The translations under genes were made by a program, and so were the position numbers. Shown in pieces: positions 11,708 through 22,946 of a stretch of 64,000 nucleotides of DNA (positions are counted from its first letter, which is position 1; every line of letters starts with the position of its first letter). The notes under the pieces were generated by a model that saw nothing but the letters and a program-made list of their open reading frames with translations, had not been told where the DNA came from and searched no databases. Source of the DNA: Erigeron canadensis (Eukaryota > Streptophyta > Magnoliopsida > Asterales > Asteraceae). Location: positions 30,564,055 to 30,628,054 of the forward strand of contig NC_057762.1 of the NCBI RefSeq assembly GCF_010389155.1, given 5' to 3'.

Positions 11708-12285
11708 GAGTCTATGACCTACACAAGTAGATCAGAATGCAAAAGTTTCAATTAACCGAAACTAGTGAGATTCGAATTTGAGATTATATTATATGCATGA
11801 TTAAGATGAAACTATGTTTTCATTTTGAACTATATGATGTTCCATGAAGATAATGGTAGTGAGTGAGGTAAGTGGGTGCACCAAACCCTTTTGTTTGGTT
11901 TATACGTTTTTGGTTAGTACTAACAATAACAATTTGCATGCAAAAAAAAAAAGAAAGAAAGAAGAAAGTAGAAAGATGAAAATTAGAGAGGTTGGTTGTT
12001 GTTGTTGAAATATACTGGTTGATTTGATCATATAAATGTCCCCACACAAACCAAAAAGGAATTCTGTCTATTTTCACTTGGTTCCACTTACATGTCTGCA
12101 GCCAAGCCATATTCTTTTTTACTGTACATATATTCTTATTGTAAAATAGAAGCAACCCATATATAGTCAAAGATTTACATTATACTCAAAATTTTGCTAT
12201 CAGTAAAGCAACTTGTGAACTAGAGCATAAGAGGACCCCAACATGGACCAGGATTCAAGCATTTTGCTAGTGCAAAAAAAATAAG
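11708..12285. other. Gene-free stretch beside the copia element
   Basis: Ordinary AT-rich intergenic sequence. The open frame on the minus strand near 11820-12170 is low-complexity and resembles no protein family I know. Confidence 0.4.
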
Positions 12286-12296
12286 TCAAAAAAAAA

Positions 12297-12420
12297 AAAA
12301 AACTTGTGTCGCCACATCGGCCGCCTCTTTTTAAGCGAGCTTACCTGATGCGAGTTTCTGTGGTGGTGAACTCGAACCTCATGAATTTTTCGATCAAAGG
12401 CCGGACACCATGATTACCAA
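12297..12420 (-). mobile_element. SINE-like, tRNA-derived element (tentative)
   Basis: A GC-richer island lies between two A runs (about 12286-12302 and 12419-12441). On the minus strand it holds GGTTCGAGTTC, a match to the RNA polymerase III B box, about 30 bases after the start GGTAATCATGGTGTCC, which could hold a diverged A box. Length and box layout fit a short plant SINE (Au-like). No clean target duplication seen. Confidence 0.35.
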
Positions 12421-12679
12421 AAAAAAAAAAAAAAAAAAAAACCTAAAAAAGAGATCACCATTCACCAACAAGATTGTATGTCATTATTTCAAAATGTCTC
12501 TTATCATACAACTAAAAAAAAAATGCATTTCATGTCTTGATAGATCAGGAAAAAAATATAGATCATCTTTGATGACAATTAAGTAAAGAGAGTACGTTGG
12601 GTGAAACTTAACCTCTACCTGTCTCTTGATTTCTAGCTACTATCTTTAAAAGTTCACAGTATTGTGCCTACATGAACGT

Positions 12680-13097
12680 ACGTGCGACATTGCCATTCAA
12701 CTAAAACTTCACGGCGCTTTTACATCATATTTCACCTTAAAAATTATTTTATTTAATTATGATGTCATATATAAATAAAATAAAAATAGCTTTTTACATC
12801 TTTAATAAATGTATTAATCATTTAATTAAAGAAATTTTTTTTATTAAATAATATTACAAAATAAAATGTCTTTTTTTTATTTACTTAATGTAGTAGTCAT
12901 TTTTATGTTTTAATTAAAATTATTATTGTGTTAGTTGATTTATTAACTATATAATTATTGTATTAATTAGTTGAATTATTAGATTTGTATCAAGTTATAA
13001 CGTTTTAATAACAAACATTATATATATTATTTAATATATTTTATAATTTTAAAATTTTAATTAACATGTCCGGGTTGAACCCGGGTTAATTAACTAG
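12680..13097 (+). mobile_element. Helitron-like 3' terminus (5' end unresolved)
   Basis: The 3' end is a strong hairpin, CCGGGTtgaACCCGG, followed after about 10 bases by CTAG at 13094-13097 and a host T. This is the classical Helitron 3' end (hairpin, CTRR, insertion before T). I could not place the 5' TC, so the start is only a guess. AT-rich, no coding capacity. Confidence 0.4.
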
Positions 13098-13382
13098 TAT
13101 AACTAAAAGAGGGGGTTGAGGGTACACTTGGCACCCACAATCCCCCTCCTTGAGCTTAATACTCTTTTCTCATTAATTCTCTATTTTTTTTTTATTAATT
13201 AATTATTATATATAAATAATCTATCTATATGGCCGACCTTTATTTTTAATTTAAAAAACTTTATTATTATTATTATTATTATTTATTTATCTATCTTATA
13301 TATATATATTATATATATATATATATAGATATATAATATATTATTGATTTTAATTTAGTTTGTTGTCAATTATAGGTTCGTT

Positions 13383-13540
13383 ATGGCAAAAAAAAAAAAC
13401 ACATTAGTTCATCTTGAAGAGCTTAAACCAACACTGTTAACCATCATCTACGACTCCGTGTTTTGCATGTATGGACTGTTCCGGAGTGGAACAACCCGAA
13501 GAAAATCAAAACGTTCGAGATGGTCTTTGTTGATGAATTG
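13383..13540 (+). pseudogene. RPA1-like (RPA70 OB-fold) exon fragment with frameshift
   Basis: The first frame from ATG 13383 gives a start like LVHLEELKPT. From about 13455 the protein-like signal moves to another frame and reads RVLHVWTVPEWNN and then KTFEMVFVDEL, which resembles the N-terminal OB-fold of plant replication protein A 70-kDa subunit-like proteins. The fragment ends at a plausible donor (gaattg/gtatgt at 13540/13541). No further exons were found. A pseudogene or captured fragment is the likely reading; a base error in the sequence could instead explain the shift. Confidence 0.5.
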
Positions 13541-13606
13541 GTATGTATTTTCAACTTATATAGTTTACACTTTTAGAATATAAAAAAACTGCAAAATTTT
13601 AATTTT

Positions 13607-13870
13607 ATTTAACTAAAGTTGAAAAAAAAAGGGTAAACTGAAATCAGTATTTATATGGAGTTATTTTTCATTTGTTTCTTCTTTAACTTTCGTATTGATT
13701 AAGTTGTAATATTGGTCATACACTTTTTGTTTCTTTTTTTATTTAACTAAAGTTGGAAAAAAAAAGTAAACTGAAATTAATATTTATATGGAGTTAATTT
13801 TCATATGTTTCTTCTTTAGCTTTCGTATTCATTAAGTTGTGATATTGATCATACACTTTTTGTTTCACAA
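13607..13870. repeat. Tandem duplication, two copies of about 134 bp
   Basis: The block starting atttaactaaagttg at about 13607 is repeated from 13741 with few substitutions and ends in catacactttttgtttc in both copies. Confidence 0.75.
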
Positions 13871-14772
13871 TTATTATAAGATTTATATAGTTTGAGACTA
13901 CCCGTCCAATAGACGGACTTGAACACTAGTTTACATATATAGAGAGGCATTACTGCGACTTTTGTTGGCTTGGCTTTACTTGTTTAACTTTTTTTTCTTG
14001 GCAATGAATTATTCAACTCTCAATATCTGTTAACACATTTTATTTATATTTCTTTTTTCCAAAAAAACCTTATTCCTCAACTTGACTAGTTTATGTTCTG
14101 TTTACAATGAGGAAAATGGATCATGTGCATAAAATCTAAGCCCTCCAATATATAAGATTTGTTTGGAAGCCATATTGGGGGACATATATAATTATATATA
14201 CAGCAATTTGCAAAGCACCTTCTGTAGTCTGTAGATACAGCTGAGCATCATAATTGCAGCATGATTAACATTGATGCTTTTGGTTTATCAATTGATGAAT
14301 TATCCAAGCTTCAAGTGACATCTTCAAAGAAAAACCTGCAACATCTCATGTCAAGTCAACCAGGCGTCATAAGTCGACATAGCTCCATATATATGTTTCT
14401 GTAAGGTTATGGGTTTGAAAGTCCATATTCATTCTATGTTTTTAGTGATTACTGACTGTAAACCAAACATCACCTATATGTATCATCATGTATGCACAGA
14501 TTCAATCAACTCAACAAAGCATGCCTTACTCATTCGGAAGAAGAAAAATAACATTTCATTCAAGACAATTTATAAGCACAGATGATACAAAATGATTACT
14601 AGAATAGCAGATATGATCATCAAGTGTACATAACTTCTTTATGTAAGGGATAAAAGTAAACCATAGATTCCAAAATATCAGCACATTTTTGCAACCTCAA
14701 GTAGTAGATACCATTTTTAATCAGATCGGTCTTTTCCCTGCCAGAGTGAGATTGAAATCGTAATAATCTTTT

Positions 14773-17642
14773 TCACATGGTAGCTTCTTCCGGATCAGTC
14801 TCAATTGGCACCTGAGGCACGTTATTCCCACCTCTCAACCTCGAGGACACGTTGTCAATTGCAGTATTAAGCTGGTTTATTTTAGCATTCAAAGTCTGTC
14901 TGGTCTTCTGCAATTTGAAATGAAAATGAAAAATATTGTATTATTTCACAAGTCAACAATTAAAGAAGTGAGCATAGTGGTGCAAAATCAAGTATCAAAT
15001 TTCAAAAACGTACCTCTAAACCTTCATCATAGTATATGGGCCGCTTTGCCCTCCTAAATCCATACTCATCTTCATTTAAGAGAGATCTTCTTATCTAAAA
15101 TAATACAAAGTTGAGACAATGTTCACATCTGAATGTTGATTCATACAAAGAATGAAGAGATTGTACAGAACACTTTTGGTAACTAGAATGCACAAAGACA
15201 CAACAGCTAACAGTATATCCAAGTATCCAACACCAATGTTCTTCTGAACCATGACTAGGGCCTGTTTGTTTTTTTAACCATTAAGTGACTGGATTGATTT
15301 AGTGACTGAATGGATAAATAATGTCTGTATGGATTAAGTCAATGCAGTTGTTTTTTGTTTATTAAGTCAAAAAACCAAACACTTTTGATGACTTAATGGA
15401 TTAAGTATATTTGATTAAGTCATGACTTAATTTATTAAGTCCCAAACAAACACCACCTAAGCTAAATAACTGTAGTGACTTGATCGACCCATTTATTTCA
15501 GATTTTACTTCAACCACCCACCCAAACACACTACCACATATATCCCACTCCAACAGCAGACAACCACTCTTCTCCAACCCTTCGTATTTCTGCTATGTTC
15601 CTGCTTTCTAGACTTTTCTCATTTTTTTATTATTTATGTACTCTAAATTTTCCAATATCTGTCCAAATGGGTCGAACCAATGAAACTAAATTGCAGCAGG
15701 AATTCGGAAAGAAAAAAGGCTACGTGACACATTAATTGTTTAATCAACTAGATAATGCAAGAGTTGATTTTTTAACCTGAGGAGCAAATATGTATGCTAG
15801 TGTACCACATAGAGCACCTCCCAAAAGAAAACCAGCAGCGAAGTCACCACTGCCTCCAGTACTACGATCACTGAAATAAGCCCAAGATGGAACAAAAATA
15901 TTAGAACATATAAAGAAGCAAAAGTTTTCGGCAGAATCAGTAAAGTAAGGTCCAGGGATTTTATATGTAAAAAAAGGACATTTTTTTATTCTCGGGAAAT
16001 GAATACTGGTAACATATATAGAGCTTAAATCTCAAATCATTTGTAAAAACATTCAAGTTGACAATTAATCACAGTCTTATCCAAATTTACATCTATTATA
16101 ACTTGAGGTCTTATGAGAAAAGCATAAGTTAGTATCTTATGTATCAATGAAAATGCAAATAGGCTGAGACAAATATAACCAAAATGAAAATATGTACCAA
16201 GTATTGGCTGTTTGACTAATTAAAAAGGGAAATATAAAAGTCTCCGTAAAAATTACAGAGCATATGTTTTGTTTCCATTAATAAGATATCACAAAATGTG
16301 AGACAAAAAGTATGTTTCCAGAATGCTTACATGTGTAAGTCATTAACCATTTGAATAATTTTTGAAGACAAGATTCACATGTAGGATTTGAAGCGCCGTA
16401 TGGATATTGGGCACTTGGGCCCTCCGGTAAAAGATAGGGTCCCAGCGAAAATTAAAATCAAGTATAGAACAATGCCAAAATAAGCAGGCAGCTGATTGGG
16501 TTTTATTATCCGCTTCTGTAAGGTTCTTTATAACGTTCTTTGCAATGACACGGCTGATAACTCGTCTTTTTGGGATATATAAATTTTAACAATTACCAAA
16601 AGCGTTCTCTGTTGAATGAATATACCTACCTCCCAAAGAGCCATATGTATGCAAAAGATATATAATTTCAGAATTCTAATCTGCCATAAAAAAAATACAT
16701 AAAGATATCTTACTTGTACTGCGCACAAACCGCTAACTTCTGCTGAGCTCTTTGTTGGTTAGACTTTCTTTGATGTGTCAGTGTAGTTGTGTTACCATAC
16801 AACGAAGAAGTTCCAGACCAACTGTCATTTCCCTTGAGACCAGACCGAACTGTATGAAGATATAAACATAGTTACACACTTATATACTCTAAACTTCTAA
16901 AGAACATCCTAAAACATTATTGTTGTTTAACTCCCATCTTTAAGCATAGGACATACGAGGGTGTTCAGGAGTGCCTTTTTCTAAGTGCTTATAGCTAAGC
17001 CTTATACGTTAAAAGTTGTGCTCAAAATAAATCCACTCAATTGGCTTAAAAAATAAGTGTCTTTCCCTTAAGGTAAGCGAAGAGGTACCTTATAGCTAAA
17101 TACTTCAAACTGTGTTTTGGCTGTCAAAAAACGCCAAAATCTATGCGCACTCCCGGACAACTTTCGTATTTCAATATAGGATTATCAACATATAGGTTTT
17201 TATGATGTGCAAATTTAACCAACCATGCATCAAAAGATATACATATATCCCAAAGTTCTTAGAAACCCATAAACAAATAAGATTTAGTATAAACCCTATT
17301 CTAGTTTTCAGTTTGTTTCGAAATTCTGTAAACTTCAAAGGGCAAGTAGGTCAATTAGCAAAATTTATATGGGCAGGAAAACTCATGGGATTCAAACTTA
17401 TATAGATAATCAGACATATAAATAACCCTATTTCCTGATCATGAACAATGAGTACAATGATTACAAATAAGTAATTAACATAGCATAACCAAGTTCCAAG
17501 AAAAATGAAAAGAAACAAGATTCAACAAGAAAGTTTTCATCTTTTTCACTAGAAATGAAAGATAAAAGGTAAAAATGAAAAGGGTAAAGATGGAAATTTT
17601 ACCAGAGATTGAAGAAGGAGAGATAATGGTGGTTGCAGCCAT
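14773..17642 (-). CDS. Small plastid membrane protein, At5g16660/At1g42960-like
   Basis: Five exons in minus order: 17603-17642, 16714-16849, 15777-15870, 15014-15094, 14773-14907. All introns are GT-AG and the phases join to 161 codons plus TGA. The N terminus (MAATTIISPSSIS, Ser/Thr-rich, few acidic residues to about residue 57) looks like a chloroplast transit peptide. Residues about 69-89 form one hydrophobic Gly-rich segment (FAAGFLLGGALCGTLAYIF), followed by APQIRRSLLNEDEYGFRRA and a helical KTRQTLNAKINQLNTAIDNV region, with an acidic tail. I recognise this layout from Arabidopsis proteins reported at the chloroplast envelope, function unknown; that match is from memory. Intron 3 carries a Tourist-like MITE. 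Confidence 0.88.
15258..15456. mobile_element. Tourist-like MITE in an intron
   Basis: It begins GGGCCTGTTTG and ends CCCAAACAAACACCAC, an imperfect inverted repeat, with a possible CTA duplication on each side (15255-15257 and 15457-15459). The interior repeats aagtcatgacttaa-type palindromes. It lies in the intron between the exons at 15014-15094 and 15777-15870. Confidence 0.5.
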
Positions 17643-17989
17643 GGATGAATAGATCAAGAAATCAAATGGGGTTAAGAAATAGACAACCAAGCAAGAAGCT
17701 TTTTGGTAGTTTCAAGTAGAAAATGAGATAACCACAAGAAGGATTTGCTACTAAAAGGCTAAAGTTGGAAATTCATAAAAATATTTATGTGCTTTGGTTG
17801 GTTCTTCCATCACTATTTTCTGCCAAGAAACACCTTGGTTTCATCGGAAATAAAACTTCTTTTTATAGTAAAATTTCTTTCATATTTTAACTTGTATTTC
17901 TATTTCAAAGTACAACGATGAGGTTTTTGTTTGTTATAAACTACTCAGTAGTTTTTTTTCCCCGACGTTGTCATGAGAGACATTACGGA

Positions 17990-18780
17990 ACATCTATAAT
18001 TGTGGAAAAATTTATATAAAATGAAATTTTCGTGACAAAAGTTAAAAAGAGAAAAGTTATGTGGTCAAAAGTAAGAAAATAAAACTTTGGTGGCTGAAGT
18101 TGAAAAATTTTAAGTTATTTGATAAAAAGTCAAGAATATGAAACTGTGTTGACAAAAGAAAAAATAAAAAAAGTTATTTGGTGAAAAGTAAGGAAAATTA
18201 AACTTTTGTGAAAAAGGTTACAAAATTGAAAGTTATGTGGCGAAAACACAAAGTTATATGGTAAAAAGTAAATAAAATAAAACTTTTGTGAGTGAACTTC
18301 AAATAGTTAAAGTTATGTGGTAAAAAGTTAAGAAAATAACACTTCGTTGATAAAAGTTAAAAATCCAAAAATTATGTAATAAAAATTGTTGACAAAAGTT
18401 ATAAAAAAAAAAGTTATGTGGTAAAAAGTAAGAGAATGAAACTTTCCTGACAAAAGTAAAAAGTATTAATTTTCCATGATAAAAATTTAAAAAGAATGAA
18501 ACTTACATGACAAAAATTTGAAAAACATATGTTTAAAAACGAAATAAAACCAAACTTTCGTTCTAAAAGTAAAAGAAATTAAAGTTATGCGACAAAAGTT
18601 AAAAGGTGAAAGTTACGTGGCAAAAGTTAAGAAACCAAAAAATCTAAATAATCTAAGTTTGTATAAAAAATAGAAAATGTGAAAGTTTAGGTTAAAAATG
18701 TAAAACAACAGAAGTAGTAGCATTATATGGCAAAAATAGAAAAACTAAAAGTTTAGTGGTAAAAATAAAAAATAAGAAAT
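17990..18780. repeat. Degenerate minisatellite, about 58-bp period
   Basis: About a dozen diverged copies of a unit with core aaagttatgtggtaaaaag followed by a run like taagaaaataaaactttt. Core matches fall near 18053, 18112, 18170, 18231, 18310, 18411, 18582 and 18609. It lies upstream of the 14.8-17.6 kb gene. No coding frame; strong A/T strand asymmetry. Confidence 0.65.
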
Positions 18781-18900
18781 TCTACTGTAGCTAAGGCTAC
18801 TTTGATTGTTATATATATATAATGGATATATATATGTACTTGTTTATTTTATTTTTTAATTTAAGTTATCTGGCAAATAACTACTCCTATAATATCTCTA

Positions 18901-19299
18901 TCTATACTATATTATAAAGCAAATCTTCCATGTTTACATTTTAAGTTTCAACATTTACTTTCTCAAAATGTCCATATATCAATTTTATATTTATCTAATA
19001 CCCTTTCTCTCTCCTCAAATCTCAATCAATCATTTTTTTTCTCTCCTCCATAAATCATTTCTTCCACCAATTCATTCAAAATCTTTTATCTCAAAAACCG
19101 TACATCGATAAATTATAAAAATTATATGGATGTTCTTAAAATTTAATGCTCTTTCATTAGAGATGTCATTCAATATACGTTCGACGAATTTTTAAATCTG
19201 AGGCGGAGCCCGTACGGTTAAGGCATTTGGTTATCACACTCTATGACCTATCACCCCCACCATCTCACCGCCGCAACGCACGGGTACTTGCTCTCGTAT
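18901..19299 (+). mobile_element. Helitron-like element, copy 1 of a head-to-tail array
   Basis: Starts TCTATACTATATTATAAAG directly after a host A, the usual Helitron 5' end, and ends near CGCAACGCACGGGTACTTG then CTCTCGTA. A second copy follows immediately with a period of 389 bp. Non-coding and about 390 bp. The 3' end lacks a perfect CTRR. Confidence 0.55.
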
Positions 19300-19692
19300 A
19301 TTATAAAGCAGATCTCCCATGTTTACATTTTAAGTTTCAACATTTACTTTCTCAAAATGCCAATATTTCAATTCTATATTTACCTAACACCCTTTCTCTC
19401 TTCTCAAATCTCAACCAATAATTTGTTTTCTCTCTCCTCCATAAATCATTTATTCCTCCAATTCATTCAAAATCTTTTATCTCAAAAATCGTACATCGAT
19501 AAATTATAAAAATTATATGGGTGTTCTTAAAATTTCATGCTCTTTCATTAGAGATGTCATTCGATATACTTTCGACGAATTTTCAAATCCGAGGGCGGAG
19601 CCCGTACGGCTAAGGCATTTGGATATCACACTCTATGACCTATCACCCCATCATCTCACCACCGCAACACGCGGGTACTTGCTCTCGTATTA
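19300..19692 (+). mobile_element. Helitron-like element, copy 2 of the array
   Basis: Nearly the same sequence as 18912-19299 in the same order, including the internal landmark catcgataaattataaaa and the end CGCGGGTACTTGCTCTCGTA. Its 5' end is fused to the 3' end of copy 1 with no intervening DNA, which suggests tandem transposition or rolling-circle read-through. Confidence 0.55.
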
Positions 19693-19975
19693 TAAAAAGA
19701 ATAACTCTTTATATTTATGGAAATGTTAAAACTTGTGTAATATTTACACATAGCATCCTTTAAAATGTTTTTATCTGCACTACCCAGTTAATATTAATAA
19801 TTAATTTACACTATCAATTATTTATCTTTCAAAATATCATCATTAACCATTTACATCAATTATTTTTACATCAATAACTTACACCAGTCGACACCGCCTC
19901 CTTCACCAACAATCGGCTCCACTACCACACCATCGCCACGACGACTACAGTCGCATTGCGCGGGTATCGTGCTAG
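19693..19975 (+). mobile_element. Third, diverged Helitron-like unit of the array
   Basis: The body differs from copies 1 and 2, but the 3' end is of the same kind: a CACC-rich stretch, CGCATTGCGCGGGTATCGTG, then CTAG at 19972-19975 and a host T. It directly follows copy 2. Confidence 0.5.
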
Positions 19976-19979
19976 TAAT

Positions 19980-21545
19980 TTTTAAATATATATATAGAGT
20001 ATATCAATATAACTAGATATTATATCCGTGTCCAACACTGAACACGAGTATTACGATATTATCAATATTAAATCTTCATACATTCAAGTCATACATTATA
20101 ATTTTGTAGAAATACGTTTTTAAGTGTTTTATTTTGCAAGTTGTAGTACAATACTCATAGTCGTCACTGTCATTATTAGCTTAGACATATTGATTGATAT
20201 GTTTGTCGTAGTCATTCCATAAGGCACATGTTAAATATAATAATTTCTCTATTATAGAATATTTTGAAACCAGTTGTACTCATAATATGATATTATTATG
20301 AAAAATATTTAAGAATTAAAATATAAACATACTTGTGATTTTGTACTTGACATTCAAGTGTATTTGATCATGATGCGGACCCATAACACGCATAGGTTTA
20401 TTTTCAATCACATGTTCTATAATAAATTGATAACAATTATAATTGTTTTTATATTCTTTTATAACAATTAGGACTCTTGATTTGAGTGACAATTGTAACT
20501 TTAACATTAATACGCAAAACTAATATATAAAAAAGGAGAAGATTACGTACCTTCGTGATGGAGATATAAAATAAATCTTGAATGAAGTTCATATTATGTT
20601 TAGGATATATATCTAGAGTTTAATTTATGTTTATATTAAATATTAAACTATATATTAAACTAAATATTAATATTTATAATTTATAAAGGTCTAATCTAAT
20701 ATTTGTTAATAAATTATTAGGTTTTGAAATAAATTTTTGTATACAATATTTCATAAGTTGAATTTTTTTAATTAATTAAATGATAGCAAATTTTAAAGAA
20801 TTCTCGCAAGTTGATGGCTAAAATTTTATATAGATTAAGTATTCAGGGCTAAAAAGTGTAAATTATTAATGGAAAACAAAAAAGTATAAATTAGTGAAAC
20901 TTTTCTATAAATTAATATAGATATTAATATAATAATATATTTGGATAATATCGGGATTTTTAATTTGTAATTTATATAAATGATGACATCATCAAAATTC
21001 AATTTGATGAAATTGAGTGATGTAATTGGTTAATAAGTCATTAGTTCAATTTTTTTTATTAAGATTACGATTAAGATTAAAATTAAGATTAAGTTAAATA
21101 TATGTAGAGAATGTTTTGAACAATATAATAATGTGAATTAATATTTAGTTATTTACAATAGTATATCCGAGATAATTTAGTTAACATTTTTGTTTGGAGC
21201 CACCTAAAAAACTGAAAATTGATACACTACATTTTTATTAAGCGTCGTTTGTAAAACCACTTATTTTTTCTCTTATGCTTGACTTAGACAAATTATTCTA
21301 GTCACTTATTCGCGACATGTAACTGAACTCCACTTGCGAATTAAGAACCGGCTTTGTGTCTTTGTGTGTATATTCCATGCAATAGTTCTAACGTAGTGAT
21401 CGAATGGATTTTTTATCGGTCCATTCTAGTTTCCAAAGATAATAGTACAACGGCATTCTTGAAACGATTTTTTTTATTTGGTGGTAATCATCGGGGAAAT
21501 AAAAGAATCGTTTGTTTTTCAAAGGTGGTTCGGTTTCTACTAGTG
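19980..21545. other. Gene-free AT-rich stretch
   Basis: Very AT-rich, with no gene, RNA or clear repeat structure. Short open frames are low-complexity. Confidence 0.4.
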
Positions 21546-21547
21546 AT

Positions 21548-21745
21548 TTTTTTGTTTTTTTTTTTTTTAATATTCAGTCGGTATGCGACATTAGGGAAAC
21601 CTCACCGTATAATAGTGAAGTCTTGCATGTACCATAGACAATGAGATGTTGACTATGGGTCGTTACAAATATTCAAAGAAATAAACCTTATGACTTACCA
21701 TCCCTAAGGATCGAACTCAAGACCTTGGGTGTTTTAAATCTAAAT
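21548..21745 (-). mobile_element. SINE-like element with B box and poly(A) end
   Basis: On the minus strand it holds GAGTTCGATCCTTAGG, a good polymerase III B box, near its 5' side, and about 150 bases later ends in a long A run (the T run at about 21549-21569 on the plus strand). This is the order expected of a tRNA-derived SINE. The A box and target duplication are not convincing. Confidence 0.4.
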
Positions 21746-22014
21746 CTAAATAGTGCAATTAACATATAATTATGTAGTTTACCATTTCTTCTTATAACGA
21801 TTTAGTTCGATCATTTGTAAATTTTCTTTTATTTAATACTCGTATTAAATTATGATATTTCTTTTTAAAATATCATCTTGTAAATCCTCCTATTTCAACG
21901 TGTGGAATCCAATCACTTGTATGAAATCCAGTATTTTTAACATGTGTAATGACCACACAATTAGATAGATTATTAGATATCCAAAACCAGATCTTCGAAA
22001 TTTTTTGATGCTTA

Positions 22015-22413
22015 GGACGCGTTTAGTTGGAGAAAATGTTTTTAAGTTTTCCATTTCTAGTTTTCTAGAAAATGAAAAGATGTTTCATTTCTAAAAAACC
22101 TTTGAAAATTTTGAAAACGCGTTCAAAATAAAAGATGGAGTTTTCATTTTTCCATTTTAGAAAACTAGAAAACATGTTCAAATTCACTTGTTTTCTAATT
22201 TTAGATTTATAAAAGGTTTAGAAAATAGAAAAGTGAAAACAAAAACTGAAAAAAACAGTTTTCTAATTTTAGTACAAAAGTTGGAAAAAAGAATTTTCAT
22301 TTTCTAGGAAAACTTTTCTAAAAAATTATAATTTGAACGCGTTTCCTGTTTTTCATGTTTTCTTGAAAAATGAAAATGAAAAACAAAGGAGTTTTCTTGA
22401 ACTAAACGCACCC
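22015..22413. mobile_element. Tourist-like MITE, 399 bp, TTA target duplication
   Basis: Begins GGACGCGTTTAGTTGG and ends CTTGAACTAAACGCACCC, a clear terminal inverted repeat, flanked by TTA on both sides (22012-22014 and 22414-22416). The interior is a run of imperfect palindromes built on gttttctag and ctagaaaac. Typical of non-autonomous PIF/Harbinger elements. Confidence 0.65.
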
Positions 22414-22946
22414 TTAGACATTCTTGATACGGATATAGATATGGAATCCACTAACCAAATTCGATTATTGAGCACCTAATTCCAAGGTCTTTGCGCCAGT
22501 CACTAAATATGGTTCAGTTTTTATTTTTATTTGCTCCGGGTGACTTATTTCGGTCCCATTTTTACTCACACCTGCACCGTGCTAGAATGGAGTTTACTTG
22601 CACCCACCATATCATAATCTGATCCTGGTATAATTGGGAGTGGGTTCAAGTTCAAATACAGTGTATTGTAATTGTATGACCAAAAAGAAAGCTCCCTCCC
22701 GGCCTCCCCATCCTGTTAAAATTCTTTTTCAACTACAACTGTTGAAAGTGAACAAAAAACTCATTTTGTGAGCAAAACAGCACAAAAAACAACTACAAAA
22801 GAAAAAATACCTTCCGCATGGGTTGGTACAAAACCATTATTCACAACTCTTGTATATCTATTATCATCATCACTACTTGTCTACCCTGTCTCTAAAAAAA
22901 AAGTAACGAAGAAGTTGAATGGCACTTACCCTTCTCCCTATCTTCT

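Larger units (their letters stand above)
13098..13928 (+). mobile_element. Helitron-like segment carrying an RPA1-like remnant
   Basis: The right end has the hairpin CCGTCcaataGACGG followed by ACTTGAACACTAG and a host T, again a Helitron-type 3' terminus (CTAG at 13925-13928). Inside are a broken RPA1-like exon (13383-13540) and an approximately 134-bp tandem duplication. RPA1-like genes are carried by many plant Helitrons, so a Helitron origin is plausible. No Rep/helicase gene is present and the 5' end is not defined. Confidence 0.45.

Noticed and set aside
11820..12170. 116-aa minus-strand open frame
   Set aside because: Low-complexity, AT-driven, no recognisable domain.
12297..12420. 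tRNA gene
   Set aside because: Only a B box is seen; no cloverleaf with acceptor and anticodon stems can be drawn.
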